From contig JAJEFD010000002.1 in NCBI GenBank assembly GCA_022820645.1, positions 62,001-126,000 on the forward strand: a DNA stretch of 64,000 bases, in the 5' to 3' direction. The first letter of the stretch is position 1, and the number at the start of each line of letters is the position of its first letter. The notes beneath the pieces were generated by a model. It worked only from the letters and a program-made list of their open reading frames with translations. It was not told the DNA's origin and did not search any database. Source of the DNA: Dehalococcoidia bacterium (GTDB taxonomy: Bacteria > Chloroflexota > Dehalococcoidia > Lucifugimonadales > Australimonadaceae). Position numbers and translations under genes: made by a program. Of the stretch, positions 1-9,020 are shown one piece after another.

Positions 1-212
1 CGTAACGATGCGCCAGGCGCTGTGCTGCGTTTCTACATGCACAGGCGTGGAGTGTCAAGTGTGGGAGCGTTATCGAGACTCGTGGCGAATAGCACGCACA
101 GCGGGATAGCGCGCGCCGTTTGCGGCGCGTGGTAGACTAAGCGCGACTGAGACCGAGTAACGCTTCAGCGGGCGCACGCGCCCGTGAGATTTCTGCACAA
201 CGGAGGTCAACG

Positions 213-1295
213 ATGGCCGAGATAGTGCTTGGAGCAGGAACGTCGCACAGCCCCATGCTCGCGTTGAATGCCGAGCAGTGGCCCCGCTATGCACAGGGAG
301 ACCTGCGGCACCAGGAACTCGTCTTCCCGCCCGAGGGCTGGGCGATGCCCTACGATGAGGGACTTGCCCGCGTCCCCACGGCAGTGAAGGAGAAACCGCT
401 GACGGACGAGGTGTTCTCGGCGCAGGTCGACGCCTGCCAGGGCGGCATCGCCGAACTCGCCCGGACGTTCGCCGAGGTGAAGCCGGACATCACCGTCATC
501 ATTTCCGACGACCAGGACGAGTGGTTCTTCGAGGACAACATGCCGACGTTCTCAGTGTTCTGGGGCGACTCGGTGCCGATCATCCCGCGGTCGCTGGCGG
601 CAGGGTTCCGCGAGCCCGACATCATGCAGTCGATCGCGGACGGCTACGGCGACGTGGCGCTGGACGTGCCCGTCGCGTCCGACCTGGGACGGCACGTGAT
701 CGAACACATGATCCAGAACGACTTCGACGTGTCGCACTTCACGTACCTGCACGACAACTACGGCGGACAGGTTGCGCGGCGCTACCCGAAGGAGAACGGT
801 GGGGAGTTGGACTCTGTGCGCACAACGCAGCCGCGTCCTCAAGGGTTGCCGCACGGGTTCGCTTTCGTGGTGAAGCGGCTGTTCGACAACGAACCGAACA
901 CCATCCTTCCCATCTTCCAGAACACCTGCTACCCGCCGAACCAGCCGACGCCGAAGCGCTCGTTCGAGTTCGGGCGCGCGGTTGCGAACGCGGTCCGCTC
1001 GTGGGACAGCGACGCGCGGGTGGCGATCATCGCCTCCGGCGGGCTGAGCCACTTCGTGGTCGACGAGTGGTTGGACCGCACGGTGCTGAAGGCGCTGGAG
1101 GAGAAGGACTCCGAAACGCTGATGACCATCCCACGCAATCACCTCTACTCGGCTGCGTCCGAGACGCAGAACTGGATAGCGGTCGGCGGCGCGATGGCGG
1201 ACACGGACCTGAACTTCGAGACCATCGAGTACGTTCCGGTCTACCGGACGCCCGCAGGCACCGGCGGTGGCTGGGCGTTCGGCCGCTGGGTCTAA
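213..1295 (+). CDS. Class III extradiol ring-cleavage dioxygenase (LigB/DODA superfamily)
   Basis: 360 aa, the usual size for a stand-alone LigB-fold catalytic subunit. The family opens catechol-type rings (protocatechuate, gallate and similar) with a non-haem Fe(II). The N-terminal metal-binding motif GTSHSP gives His12, and the later SGGLSHF motif (about residue 275) is the conserved C-terminal part of the active site. Where LigB has its second metal ligand in an NDH-type motif, this protein reads SDDQDEW (98-104), so the expected His is a Gln. A strong GGAGGT lies 7 bp before the ATG. It is monocistronic, with a perfect hairpin just after the stop. LigK-, LigU- and LigI-like genes at 32.6-35.6 kb suggest a 4,5-cleavage route, but the substrate cannot be read from sequence. 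Confidence 0.85.
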   Translation: MAEIVLGAGTSHSPMLALNAEQWPRYAQGDLRHQELVFPPEGWAMPYDEGLARVPTAVKEKPLTDEVFSAQVDACQGGIAELARTFAEVKPDITVIISDDQDEWFFEDNMPTFSVFWGDSVPIIPRSLAAGFREPDIMQSIADGYGDVALDVPVASDLGRHVIEHMIQNDFDVSHFTYLHDNYGGQVARRYPKENGGELDSVRTTQPRPQGLPHGFAFVVKRLFDNEPNTILPIFQNTCYPPNQPTPKRSFEFGRAVANAVRSWDSDARVAIIASGGLSHFVVDEWLDRTVLKALEEKDSETLMTIPRNHLYSAASETQNWIAVGGAMADTDLNFETIEYVPVYRTPAGTGGGWAFGRWV

Positions 1296-1319
1296 GCGAC
1301 AAGTACGCAGCAGACGAAG

Positions 1320-1349
1320 GAAGCGCCGGTGGGCATCCACCGGCGCTTC
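1320..1349. terminator. Hairpin terminator between dioxygenase and ABC permease genes
   Basis: A perfect 13-bp inverted repeat (GAAGCGCCGGTGG, loop GCAT) starts 24 bp after the dioxygenase stop and ends 16 bp from the stop of the convergent permease gene. The tail on the + strand is TACGTTAAC, only moderately T-rich. It probably ends transcripts from both sides. Confidence 0.75.
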
Positions 1350-1365
1350 TACGTTAACAGCCAGG

Positions 1366-2547
1366 TCAGTTCGCCGAGACGGTGCGGAAGCGCACCACGG
1401 CGATGGCAAGGAACGCGGCGGCGAAGAGCAGGAGCGCGGCCATGTGCACGAGCACGTCCTGGCCCTCCGCGCCGAAGAGCATGAGCTTGTTGAAGGCGTC
1501 GTTCGCCCAGCCGTGCGGCGTGAGTCGTCCGATGGCCTGCATCCAGTCCGGCGTGATGAAGAGCGGCCACCAGCATCCGCCGAGCGGCGCAAGCGTGAGA
1601 GAGGCGAGCACCGCCGCCGATGACGCGCTCTTCACGGTACGGACGAGCGAGGCGAGCATGACGCCGAATGCGGACGAGGCAACGGCCATGAGCACGGAGA
1701 CGGCGATAACCGCTACAGGGGAGACGCCGAAGTCTATGGAGAAGGCGAAGATGCCCAGCGCCCAGAGGAAGGCGAGCTGGATGAGGCCCCGGTAGATGCT
1801 CGCGAGCACCTTGCCGGCGACGATAGCGGAACGCCGGACGCCGTTCGAAAGCAGACGCTCCAGGGTCTGGGTCTGACGCTCGCGGGCGATGGCCTCCGCC
1901 CCCAGCGCAGCAGCGAAGAACAGGAACATGGTGAGGTATCCGGGCAGGGTGAAGTTGGTGGCGTTGAACGGCTCAACGTCTCCCACCTGCTCCGTGGTGA
2001 AGACGATGGAAGGCGGCGCTGTCCCGAGTTGGCCGAGTTTCACGAGGTCCAGCGAACCGAGCCCTTCCAGCTCGGTTACTCCTCGCGCCGCGAGGCTGAG
2101 TGTGCCGATGCGTCCGCCTATCGAGTGAGCGAGTCCGCCCAGTACAGCCTCGGTCTCAGGGTCGCCGTCGGCGGTGACGACCAGTATCTCCGTGCCCTCT
2201 CCGCTGAAGATGCGCTGTGTGAAGTCCACGGGGAAGAGCAGGTAGCCGGGGATACGGCCTTCGTGGAGCGCCAGCCCGGCATCCTTCGGATCCCATTCGT
2301 CCACGCCGGTGGCGTCGCTTACGGTGAGGACGTCGATGACCTCGCGGGAGAAACCGCTCTCTTCCTCGGTTGCGACGGCCATCCGCAGCTGTTCGTCCTC
2401 CGGGCCGAGGTCGCCAAGGGCGAGCGAGAAGGCAACGATGAACAGGATCGGAAAGAGGAGTGCGAACCCCATGGCGAACCTGTCCTTGAAGAACAGGCGG
2501 GTGTCCTTGAACGAAAGGAGCAGGGCCTGCCGGATGACGAGGCGCAT
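1366..2547 (-). CDS. ABC-2 type transporter permease
   Basis: 393 aa. One membrane helix near residues 25-45 is followed by a large extracytoplasmic loop (about 50-195) and five or six helices in the C-terminal half, the ABC2_membrane_3 layout. The cytoplasmic motif ERQTQTLERLLSNGV precedes the C-terminal helices, as in YhgE/NatB-like exporters. The ATG overlaps the upstream permease stop as TGATG; a GTG three bases earlier is also possible. With the next two genes it forms an ATPase-permease-permease drug- or lipid-type exporter operon. Substrate unknown. Confidence 0.85.
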   Translation of the reverse strand: MRLVIRQALLLSFKDTRLFFKDRFAMGFALLFPILFIVAFSLALGDLGPEDEQLRMAVATEEESGFSREVIDVLTVSDATGVDEWDPKDAGLALHEGRIPGYLLFPVDFTQRIFSGEGTEILVVTADGDPETEAVLGGLAHSIGGRIGTLSLAARGVTELEGLGSLDLVKLGQLGTAPPSIVFTTEQVGDVEPFNATNFTLPGYLTMFLFFAAALGAEAIARERQTQTLERLLSNGVRRSAIVAGKVLASIYRGLIQLAFLWALGIFAFSIDFGVSPVAVIAVSVLMAVASSAFGVMLASLVRTVKSASSAAVLASLTLAPLGGCWWPLFITPDWMQAIGRLTPHGWANDAFNKLMLFGAEGQDVLVHMAALLLFAAAFLAIAVVRFRTVSAN

Positions 2548-3731
2548 CACTTCGCCTCCGACGAGACGCGGAAGAGAGCGCGCGCGACGATGAGACAGAC
2601 CACTGCTACGCCGCCGAGAAGCGCCATCTCGAACGTGGCGTCTCCGAGAGTCGCCGTCTCACCGAGGATGCCCTCGTAGGCGTCGATGGCGTACCGGTTC
2701 AGCGTGAACCGGCTGAGGAGTTCGAGCACACCGGAGTCGCCGATGGGGAAGAAGGTGCCGCCGAACACGGTCATGAACATCGTGATGAACACGGCGCCCC
2801 AGGTAGCCTGGTCCTCCGTCCGCGCAGCCGTAGCGATGACGAGCGCTATCGCGCTGGCAGCCGCGGAGACCACGAGGGCCAGCACAGCGCTCTGCGCCAA
2901 CGCGGCGGGCCCCGCGATACGCAGCACGACGAACGCCAGCACGAGAAGGACTATGGTCTGCAGCATGCCGCGGCTGACGCCTGCGAGGAACTTCCCTGCG
3001 AAGAGCTGCCCGGTGGTCAGCTGCGTGGTGAGCAGCCGCTCCAGCGTGCCGTTGCGCCGCTCCTCGATGAGCGTCTGGGCGTTGAGGGTGACCGAAAAGA
3101 GCAGGAACATGACGATGACGCCCGGCAGCAGGCGGTCCAGGATGTTCTCTTCTTCCGCCTGCTCGTCGAGCGTCTGAGTGACGACGCGGACAGGCGGGTT
3201 CCTGCGCGCATCGCCAAGGAGGACCCCGGTATGGGCCTCCACCTGCTCCGGCGGGATGGCCTCGCTGACGAGCACACCGAGCGCGCGGCGCAACTCGTAT
3301 TCAGAGGCAAGGCCGTCCGCCGCGCCCTGGACGATGGCTGCGGTTATCTGGCCCGCGTCGCCGCCGTTGCCGCGCCGTTTGACGCGTACGGCGGCCGGCG
3401 TACCTGACTCAAGTGCGCCGGTAAACCCCGCGGGGATGACGAACCCGGTAAGGACGGCCGAGCGGTCGAGCGCATCGTTGAGTCCCGCCTCCGTGTACAG
3501 CCTCACGTCGAGGCCGTCCACGTCCTCGATGCGCTCGATGAGCTCGCGTGCGGCTTCGCCGCCGTCGAGGTCGGCGACGTGGGCGGTCGAATTGAACGAC
3601 GTATCGCCGCCGAACACGCCGACCATCAGGGCGAACAGCACGATGGGAAGCGCGATGCTGAAGGCAAGCGCGCCGCGGTCTGCAAGGAAGCGCTTGACCT
3701 CGAAGAGTGCGAGCAGGGTGGGGCGGCCCAT
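2547..3731 (-). CDS. ABC-2 type transporter permease
   Basis: 394 aa, nearly the same length as its downstream partner and a divergent paralogue: N-terminal anchor helix at about 22-42, extracytoplasmic domain, motif ERRNGTLERLLTTQL, then a C-terminal helix bundle. The frame is open 34 codons further upstream, but that stretch overlaps the ATPase gene. The ATG at 3731, one base after the ATPase stop, gives the N-terminus MGRPTLLALFEVKRF typical of the family. The two permeases probably form a heterodimer. Confidence 0.85.
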   Translation of the reverse strand: MGRPTLLALFEVKRFLADRGALAFSIALPIVLFALMVGVFGGDTSFNSTAHVADLDGGEAARELIERIEDVDGLDVRLYTEAGLNDALDRSAVLTGFVIPAGFTGALESGTPAAVRVKRRGNGGDAGQITAAIVQGAADGLASEYELRRALGVLVSEAIPPEQVEAHTGVLLGDARRNPPVRVVTQTLDEQAEEENILDRLLPGVIVMFLLFSVTLNAQTLIEERRNGTLERLLTTQLTTGQLFAGKFLAGVSRGMLQTIVLLVLAFVVLRIAGPAALAQSAVLALVVSAAASAIALVIATAARTEDQATWGAVFITMFMTVFGGTFFPIGDSGVLELLSRFTLNRYAIDAYEGILGETATLGDATFEMALLGGVAVVCLIVARALFRVSSEAK

Positions 3732-3732
3732 G

Positions 3733-4488
3733 CTAGTCGCGGAGGCTCCGGCCGGTGAGGCTGAGGAAGACTTCCTCCAGCGTCGTCGTATCGGCGTCAC
3801 CGACCTGCGCCTTGAGTTCGGCGGGCGTGCCAAGCGCGATGATGCGTCCCTCGTCCATGATGGCGATGCGGTCGCAGAGGCGGTCGGCCTCCTCCATGTA
3901 GTGGGTGGTGTAGAGGACGGTCATACCCTCGTCGCGGAGGGCAAGAACGGTGTCGAAGATGTGGTTACGCGACTGCGGGTCGATGCCGACGGTGGGTTCG
4001 TCGAGGAAGAGCAGCTGCGGCCGGCTCATAAGCGCGATAGCGATGTTGACACGGCGCTTCATGCCGCCGGAGTACTTGCGGACGGCATCCTTCGCACGAT
4101 CCGTCAGCCCGACGCGCTCCAGCACGTCAGCGGCGCTCTCTTTCGCCTCGCTGCCGGAGAGTCCGGCCATGCGCCCGAAGAAGACGAGGTTGTCGATCGC
4201 GGAGAGCTCCGGGTACAGCGCAAGCTCCTGCGGGCAGACGCCGATGAGCTTGCGCACCGCGTCGCTCTCCTTTGCAACGAGATGCCCTCCGATGGTGACG
4301 TCGCCGTCGTCGGGGTCAAGGACGGTGGAGAGCATGCGGATCGTGGTGGTCTTGCCCGCGCCGTTGGGCCCGAGCAGTCCGAATATCTCCTGCGAGCGAA
4401 CGGTGAACGAGACTGAGTCGACGACCTGAACGCTGTCGAAACTCTTGGTGAGGCCGGTGGCCGCGAGGAAGTCTTCCATGCGAGCCAT
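3733..4488 (-). CDS. ABC transporter ATP-binding protein (ABC-2 exporter)
   Basis: 251 aa. Walker A GPNGAGKTT at residues 40-48, signature YSGGMKRR at about 139-146, Walker B LLFLDEPTVGID at 159-170, and an H-loop in YTTHYMEEAD. The YSGGM signature and a C-terminal tail rich in TTLEEVFLSLTG are typical of NatA/CcmA-type subunits that pair with ABC2_membrane permeases. It is the first gene of the exporter operon. An internal ATG (residue 4) is an alternative start. Confidence 0.9.
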   Translation of the reverse strand: MARMEDFLAATGLTKSFDSVQVVDSVSFTVRSQEIFGLLGPNGAGKTTTIRMLSTVLDPDDGDVTIGGHLVAKESDAVRKLIGVCPQELALYPELSAIDNLVFFGRMAGLSGSEAKESAADVLERVGLTDRAKDAVRKYSGGMKRRVNIAIALMSRPQLLFLDEPTVGIDPQSRNHIFDTVLALRDEGMTVLYTTHYMEEADRLCDRIAIMDEGRIIALGTPAELKAQVGDADTTTLEEVFLSLTGRSLRD

Positions 4489-4537
4489 GGTATCAGAGCG
4501 GAAACGTGGCGCCGGGCAGCCGGGGAGTGAGCCGGTA

Positions 4538-5239
4538 TCAGTCCGGCGACCGGAAATCGGGGACGCCCTCCGCGATGGCGGACGTCCAACTGTCGAGGTC
4601 GGTGACCCAGCCGTAGCGGCGCTTGATGGCGAACAACGCCTGGTCGTGCGTCTCCGGGATGATGCCTCCGCAGCAGTCCTCGATGAGCACGGGGAAGTAC
4701 TCGTGGAAGTATGCGTCCCTTGCGGTGGCCTCGACGCAGGTGGGCGTTCCGATGCCGGTGATGAAGAGGTGCCGAACGCCGAGGCGCTTGAGCACGAGGT
4801 CGAAGTCCGTCCGCTGGAAGGCGCTGTAGAGGTTCTTCGCGATGACGTACTCGCCGTCCTGCGGGGCCAACTCTTCGACGATCTCGCCGCCCCAGGTGCC
4901 GTCGATGCCGACGGCTCGCTCCATCGCGGGGTCGCTCAGGTCCGCCCGGTAGGCGGCACTCTTCCAGTACCACGGCGAATCGGGGCCTGCGCGCAGCATC
5001 GGGTCGGCGGGGATGACCATGCGAGTGAACAGGACGGGCATGCCCGCCGCACGGGCGTAGGCGAGGGCGCGCCGGATCGTCGGGATGACGCGATTGCCGT
5101 GCTCCGTGTCGACGCCGGTGAGGTCGAAGAACCCGCCGGGCTTGATGTCGTAGTTCTGCATGTCGATGACGCACAGGGCGCTCTTCGACACCTCGAAGTC
5201 GATGGCCTCCGGTTCGGCTCTCAGGTTCAACTGCATCAT
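4538..5239 (-). CDS. Isochorismatase-like cysteine hydrolase
   Basis: 233 aa. The three catalytic positions of the family are visible: Asp in CVIDMQ (about 26), Lys in IAKNLYSAF (about 131), and Cys in GTPTCVEATARDA (about 166), preceded by the usual GIGTPT turn. Members hydrolyse amides, carbamates or vinyl ethers (nicotinamidase, N-carbamoylsarcosine amidase, ureidoacrylate hydrolase types). A GAGGGG sequence precedes the ATG. It is the last gene of the leftward Rieske/cupin operon, 54 bp after the LLM gene, so a hydrolytic step on a nitrogen-containing intermediate is possible; the substrate is not identifiable. Confidence 0.85.
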   Translation of the reverse strand: MMQLNLRAEPEAIDFEVSKSALCVIDMQNYDIKPGGFFDLTGVDTEHGNRVIPTIRRALAYARAAGMPVLFTRMVIPADPMLRAGPDSPWYWKSAAYRADLSDPAMERAVGIDGTWGGEIVEELAPQDGEYVIAKNLYSAFQRTDFDLVLKRLGVRHLFITGIGTPTCVEATARDAYFHEYFPVLIEDCCGGIIPETHDQALFAIKRRYGWVTDLDSWTSAIAEGVPDFRSPD

Positions 5240-5293
5240 GCCCCTCTACTACAGACGATCTCTCAGGGACGGTATAGGCGCTCCCGAGGGGTG

Positions 5294-6295
5294 TCAATCG
5301 CCCGGATGCAGAACATCCTCTCCACCTGCGGCGCGCAGCGCGGACGCGAACGTCTCGATGGCGCGGACCGGGTCATTGCCGGCGAACTGCACCCGCGCGA
5401 TGAAGTGCTGCGCCGGCGCCCGCTCCGCGAAAGCGAGCGCCTCTGCTGCTGCCTGTTGCGGCGTGCCGTGCGCAACCATGGCATCGACCAACCGGCGCAG
5501 CTGCTCCGTCGAGAGGTCGGACACCTGGGAGGCGCCTTCGAGGGAGGGCATACGCTCCCGCATCACCCGCGAGAAGACCCGGTTGCGGTTCAACAGACCG
5601 GAGAGCGCGTACCTTGCGGCGCTCTCGTACGCCTCCTCCCGGGAGTCGGCCATGAACACCGGCAGCCCAAGCGCGAGCGCAAGGTCGTCCATACTGCGCC
5701 CCGCCTCACGGGCTCCGGCCTCGACATGCCCCATCGCCAGGGCGACGACCTCAGGGTCGACGCCGACCATGGCGTAGACGCCGTCGGCGGCAGCGCCTGC
5801 TGCCGCCAGCATCCTCGGACTGCTGGCGTTGACGTAGACCGGCACGGGCGCCGCGAGAGTGAACTCGGAGCCCAGGGTGCGGCGGATGGTCTCCGCTGCG
5901 TCAGCTAGCTGAGAGGCGGTTGCGCCGGGTTCACCCAGGTACCGCACTGCGAGATCGCCGCTGCCGATCATCAGGCATGCCCGGCCCGGTGCGGATTCTC
6001 CGAGAGTCGCGGCCAGGCTCGCCAGCATCTTCGGATGGCGCGTCACCGGGTTCGTCACCGACGGGAAGAGCGTCACCCGTTCCGTCTGCTGCGCGGCGAG
6101 CGCCAGCCGTACGAACACGTCCCTGCCGGTGTGCGGATGGTCGGGCATCCCTACGCCCGCGAAGCCGAGCTCCTCCGCCCTGACCGCGAAGCGCGACGAC
6201 CCGGCCAGCGGCAGGTCGGTGGCGTCGTTGACGTCGATGCGGATGCCTGAGTCCGGTGTGGCCGACCCTAGTGCTCCCGGCCGTCCGAGAACCAC
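5294..6295 (-). CDS. LLM-class flavin-dependent oxidoreductase
   Basis: About 333 aa from a GTG at 6295. The luciferase-like monooxygenase fold is shown by the segment EELGFAGVGMPDHPHTGRD, the strand TLFPSVTNPVTRHP, and a later GDLAVRYLGEPG region. Enzymes of this class use FMN or F420 to oxidise or reduce small organics. No ATG exists near the start: the GTG overlaps the upstream Rieske gene by 28 bp, and an unusual start nearer 6255 is possible. The N-terminal half of the longer frame upstream of 6295 lies inside the Rieske gene and is probably not translated. Confidence 0.8.
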   Translation of the reverse strand: MVLGRPGALGSATPDSGIRIDVNDATDLPLAGSSRFAVRAEELGFAGVGMPDHPHTGRDVFVRLALAAQQTERVTLFPSVTNPVTRHPKMLASLAATLGESAPGRACLMIGSGDLAVRYLGEPGATASQLADAAETIRRTLGSEFTLAAPVPVYVNASSPRMLAAAGAAADGVYAMVGVDPEVVALAMGHVEAGAREAGRSMDDLALALGLPVFMADSREEAYESAARYALSGLLNRNRVFSRVMRERMPSLEGASQVSDLSTEQLRRLVDAMVAHGTPQQAAAEALAFAERAPAQHFIARVQFAGNDPVRAIETFASALRAAGGEDVLHPGD

Positions 6296-7605
6296 TTGCC
6301 CTTCCTGAGCGCGCCGCCACTGTCGATCCGCTTGCCGGAGATCTGGTACTCGGCCTTGATGCCTTCCCACTCGCCCAGGCGCGCGCCCGTGCCGGAGAGC
6401 ACGGCCTCCACGTCCGGCTTGCGGGGCGTCGTGCCGCGGTAGGGGCCGCCCATCTCTTCGTAGCCGGGGTACATGTAGTGCTCGCAGGGCAGCACAATGG
6501 TGCCCTCGTCCTCGCGGTGGACGTTCATCGGTTCGCCGCCGTCCTCGACGACAGCCGCCTGTTCATCGAGCATGCGGCGGAACATGATGATGCCGACGTC
6601 CGTCACGCCGAGACGCTCGGTCGTGCGGTCGGAGACGGCGCCCTGGATGACCCATGCGACCTGGTCCTGAGCGGCGACGAAGTCGCGGACGATGCGTCCG
6701 TTCTCGTCGAAGAGGGGGCGTTCGTCGTAGGGGATCTCGGTCTGCGGCTCTTCGCCGTCGTTGTATTGCCGGTAGTTGGTGATGATGTGGTAGGTGTGCG
6801 TGTCGTCCACGGGAACGCGTATCTCGAGCCCGTGGCTGACGCGGAGGATGTTGGGGAAGAGGATGGGGTGGCCGATGGCCCAGTGGTCGTCGCTCTCCTG
6901 CTCGTCGCCGACGAGCCTGCGCTTGATGACGCCGTAGTCCGTGACCTCAAAGCCGATCTTGCGATGGTCGGCCCCGCGCGCGCCAACGGCGGTGTTCCAC
7001 GCGTCGCGCTCCTCGGGCGACTTGATGCGGTTCATCTGCCAGCCGCCCCAGTAGCGGTGGAGCCACTGGAAGTGCAGGGGGTCGAGCGAGTTTTCCTGGC
7101 ACTGCAGCCAGTTGCAGGGGAGCATCGTGCCCCAGGCGTCCTTGTGCCCTTCCCAGTTGAGCACGTCCCACTTGGGAAGAACGGGAGCGGGCAGGGGTCC
7201 CATGTAGACGAAGACGAGGCCGCCGAGCTCCTCCACGGGGTAGGACTTGATGCGCACCTTGTCCTTGAACTTGGAGCCCTCAGGCTCCGACGGCTGGTCG
7301 ACGCACTGGCCGTGCTCGTTGAATATCCAGCCGTGGTAGGCGCAGCGGATGCCGTTCTCCTCGTGTATGCCGTAGGAGAGGTTCGCCTTGCGGTGCGCGC
7401 AGGACGGCTCGATGCAGCCGACCGTGCCGCTGGCGTCGCGGTAGAGGACGAGGTCCTCGCCGAGGAGGCGCACCTCCTTCGTAGGCGTCTCGGCGTTCAG
7501 CTGTGCGCTGCCCGCGATGGGGTGCCAGTAGCGGCGCATCAGCTCGCCCATCGGCGTGCCGGGTCCGACCTTCGTGAGGCGATCGTTCATCTCAGCCGTG
7601 AGCAT
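6268..7605 (-). CDS. Rieske 2Fe-2S ring-hydroxylating oxygenase, phthalate 4,5-dioxygenase-like
   Basis: 445 aa. The Rieske cluster ligands are Cys69, His71, Cys88 and His91 (motifs CAHR and CAYHGW). The mononuclear iron site follows in NSLDPLHFQWLH (Asp and two His). The N-terminus and overall length match the phthalate 4,5-dioxygenase / vanillate demethylase group, which needs a separate reductase; none is encoded nearby. AGGAGG lies 7 bp before the ATG, which rules out the longer frame. The N-terminal 30 residues are almost identical to the second Rieske gene at 9020-10390, so these are tandem paralogues separated by a cupin gene and a small gene. Confidence 0.92.
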   Translation of the reverse strand: MLTAEMNDRLTKVGPGTPMGELMRRYWHPIAGSAQLNAETPTKEVRLLGEDLVLYRDASGTVGCIEPSCAHRKANLSYGIHEENGIRCAYHGWIFNEHGQCVDQPSEPEGSKFKDKVRIKSYPVEELGGLVFVYMGPLPAPVLPKWDVLNWEGHKDAWGTMLPCNWLQCQENSLDPLHFQWLHRYWGGWQMNRIKSPEERDAWNTAVGARGADHRKIGFEVTDYGVIKRRLVGDEQESDDHWAIGHPILFPNILRVSHGLEIRVPVDDTHTYHIITNYRQYNDGEEPQTEIPYDERPLFDENGRIVRDFVAAQDQVAWVIQGAVSDRTTERLGVTDVGIIMFRRMLDEQAAVVEDGGEPMNVHREDEGTIVLPCEHYMYPGYEEMGGPYRGTTPRKPDVEAVLSGTGARLGEWEGIKAEYQISGKRIDSGGALRKGKWFSDGREH

Positions 7606-7630
7606 GGCCGTCCTCCTCTGGTGCCTTCGC

Positions 7631-8752
7631 TTACGTGGACGAGACCGACGCGGTCTTGAACTTGAAGTCGCGGTCGGTGTAGACCTCCGGGGCCATCTTC
7701 GATTCGAGGCCACGCTCGGCGAGCTGGTTCTCGAAGTACTCGCGGATCCACGGGTCCTCGTCGACGTACTCGATGTTGACGCCCTCGGCGTTGCCCTGTT
7801 CGTCCTCTTCCTTGCCGATGAACTGGACGGGCGGGTGCAGCGCGAAGTAGCGCGCGGCCCTGGTGCCGAGGTTGAAGTGCTGGTGGAAGTACTGGTCGGG
7901 CGGGGTGACGGCGCTGCCCTCATGCCAGGGGTAGACCTTCTTCTCGCCGCCGTCCTGGGGCCACATGATGGAGTAGCCCTCGCCGCCGGGAATGACGATG
8001 AGGCGCCCGGGGCCGTGGCGGTGCGCCTTCTTGTACGTGCCAGGCGGGAAGACGGACATGTGCGCCGATATCTCCGAGCCGGGGACGTACATGGCGATCG
8101 ACGATCCGCCCGCGCCGCGGCTTCCGGCGGCGGTGAGCTTGTCCCACGCGAGCAGGTCCGGCCAGAAGTTGCCGCGCCATACCGTGCCGCCAACGGCGCC
8201 CCACGCGCTGCCGAAGTCCTTCTCGATGTCCTTGGCCTCGGAGAAGAAGTCCTGGTCCGCGTCGTCGAGGATGCTCTTGTTGACGTGCGGGTTGTTCATG
8301 AAGAACTCGGGGTCGGGGATGGTGCTCATGGCAATGGGGAGGTAGTTGAAGAAGAGGAGACGCACCGGCGTGTTGCCCATGTTGCGCAGCTCGCACCACG
8401 AGTTGCGGGGGATGACGAACACGCTGCGGTCCGACCACTCGAAGTCGCGCTTGGCGTTGCTGATCTCGCCCCAGACGGAGGCGAAGCCGCGGCCTGCGAG
8501 GACATAGACCATCTCCTCAACGCCCAGTTTGAAGGGGTTGAGCGACGCTCCGGCCGGAATCTCCTGCACGCGCGCCTCGGTCACGCCTTCCATGTTGGTG
8601 AAGCGGACGAAGGCCGTGTCGCAGCCCCGGACGTCCCAGTAGGCGAGGTCGAGGGTGCGGAGGTCCTCAACGTAGCAATCGGAGAGCACGGGCACGCCCT
8701 TGGCGGCCTGCTCGTCGAGCCAGTTGTCGTGAGTGAAGTAACTGCGAACCAT
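7631..8752 (-). CDS. Double-cupin domain protein
   Basis: 373 aa with two cupin barrels, about residues 50-150 and 215-320. The second holds clustered potential metal ligands (KKAHRHGPGRLIV, then YFHQHFNLG and FALHP). The first has EEMVYVLAGRGFASVW but fewer His. It is a paralogue of 47667-48791: both share the C-terminal pattern of an acidic linker ending in a CYTD/VYTDxxFKF-like tail. AGGAG precedes the ATG. Placement between two Rieske oxygenase genes suggests a dioxygenase or isomerase acting on the oxygenated product, or a substrate-handling protein; no enzyme activity is assigned. Confidence 0.8.
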   Translation of the reverse strand: MVRSYFTHDNWLDEQAAKGVPVLSDCYVEDLRTLDLAYWDVRGCDTAFVRFTNMEGVTEARVQEIPAGASLNPFKLGVEEMVYVLAGRGFASVWGEISNAKRDFEWSDRSVFVIPRNSWCELRNMGNTPVRLLFFNYLPIAMSTIPDPEFFMNNPHVNKSILDDADQDFFSEAKDIEKDFGSAWGAVGGTVWRGNFWPDLLAWDKLTAAGSRGAGGSSIAMYVPGSEISAHMSVFPPGTYKKAHRHGPGRLIVIPGGEGYSIMWPQDGGEKKVYPWHEGSAVTPPDQYFHQHFNLGTRAARYFALHPPVQFIGKEEDEQGNAEGVNIEYVDEDPWIREYFENQLAERGLESKMAPEVYTDRDFKFKTASVSST

Positions 8753-8804
8753 CGTTGTGCTCTCCTTTGTTCTTTCTGTTCAGACAGGCCGCCTGTGGCA
8801 GGCC

Positions 8805-9020
8805 CTAGAGGGCGCGCACCTCGGTCATCGCCTCGTCCAGGAAGACGCCGTAGATGTCGTCCGGATCGGCCTTCACCGAGTCACCGGGGCTTTCCGGGCC
8901 GAATGGCGAATCGATGATGGTGACGGGCACCGCGCCGCCCGCGAGCGGGCCGGTAACTTCGGCGGTCGCGCCGTTGGCAAGTTCCACCTTGTCGCCTGCT
9001 TTCAGTGTCTCGGCTCCCAT
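8805..9020 (-). CDS. Small conserved-looking protein of the Rieske/cupin operon
   Basis: 71 aa, unrecognised. It starts at an ATG that overlaps the stop of the upstream Rieske gene as TGATG, which suggests translational coupling and so a real gene. The N-terminal part (LKAGDKVELANGATAEV) looks like a small beta-barrel of the kind seen in KOW/SH3-like folds; the C-terminal part is acidic. No Cys or His clusters are present, so it is not an obvious ferredoxin partner for the oxygenases. A structural or regulatory role is only inferred from position. Confidence 0.65.
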   Translation of the reverse strand: MGAETLKAGDKVELANGATAEVTGPLAGGAVPVTIIDSPFGPESPGDSVKADPDDIYGVFLDEAMTEVRAL

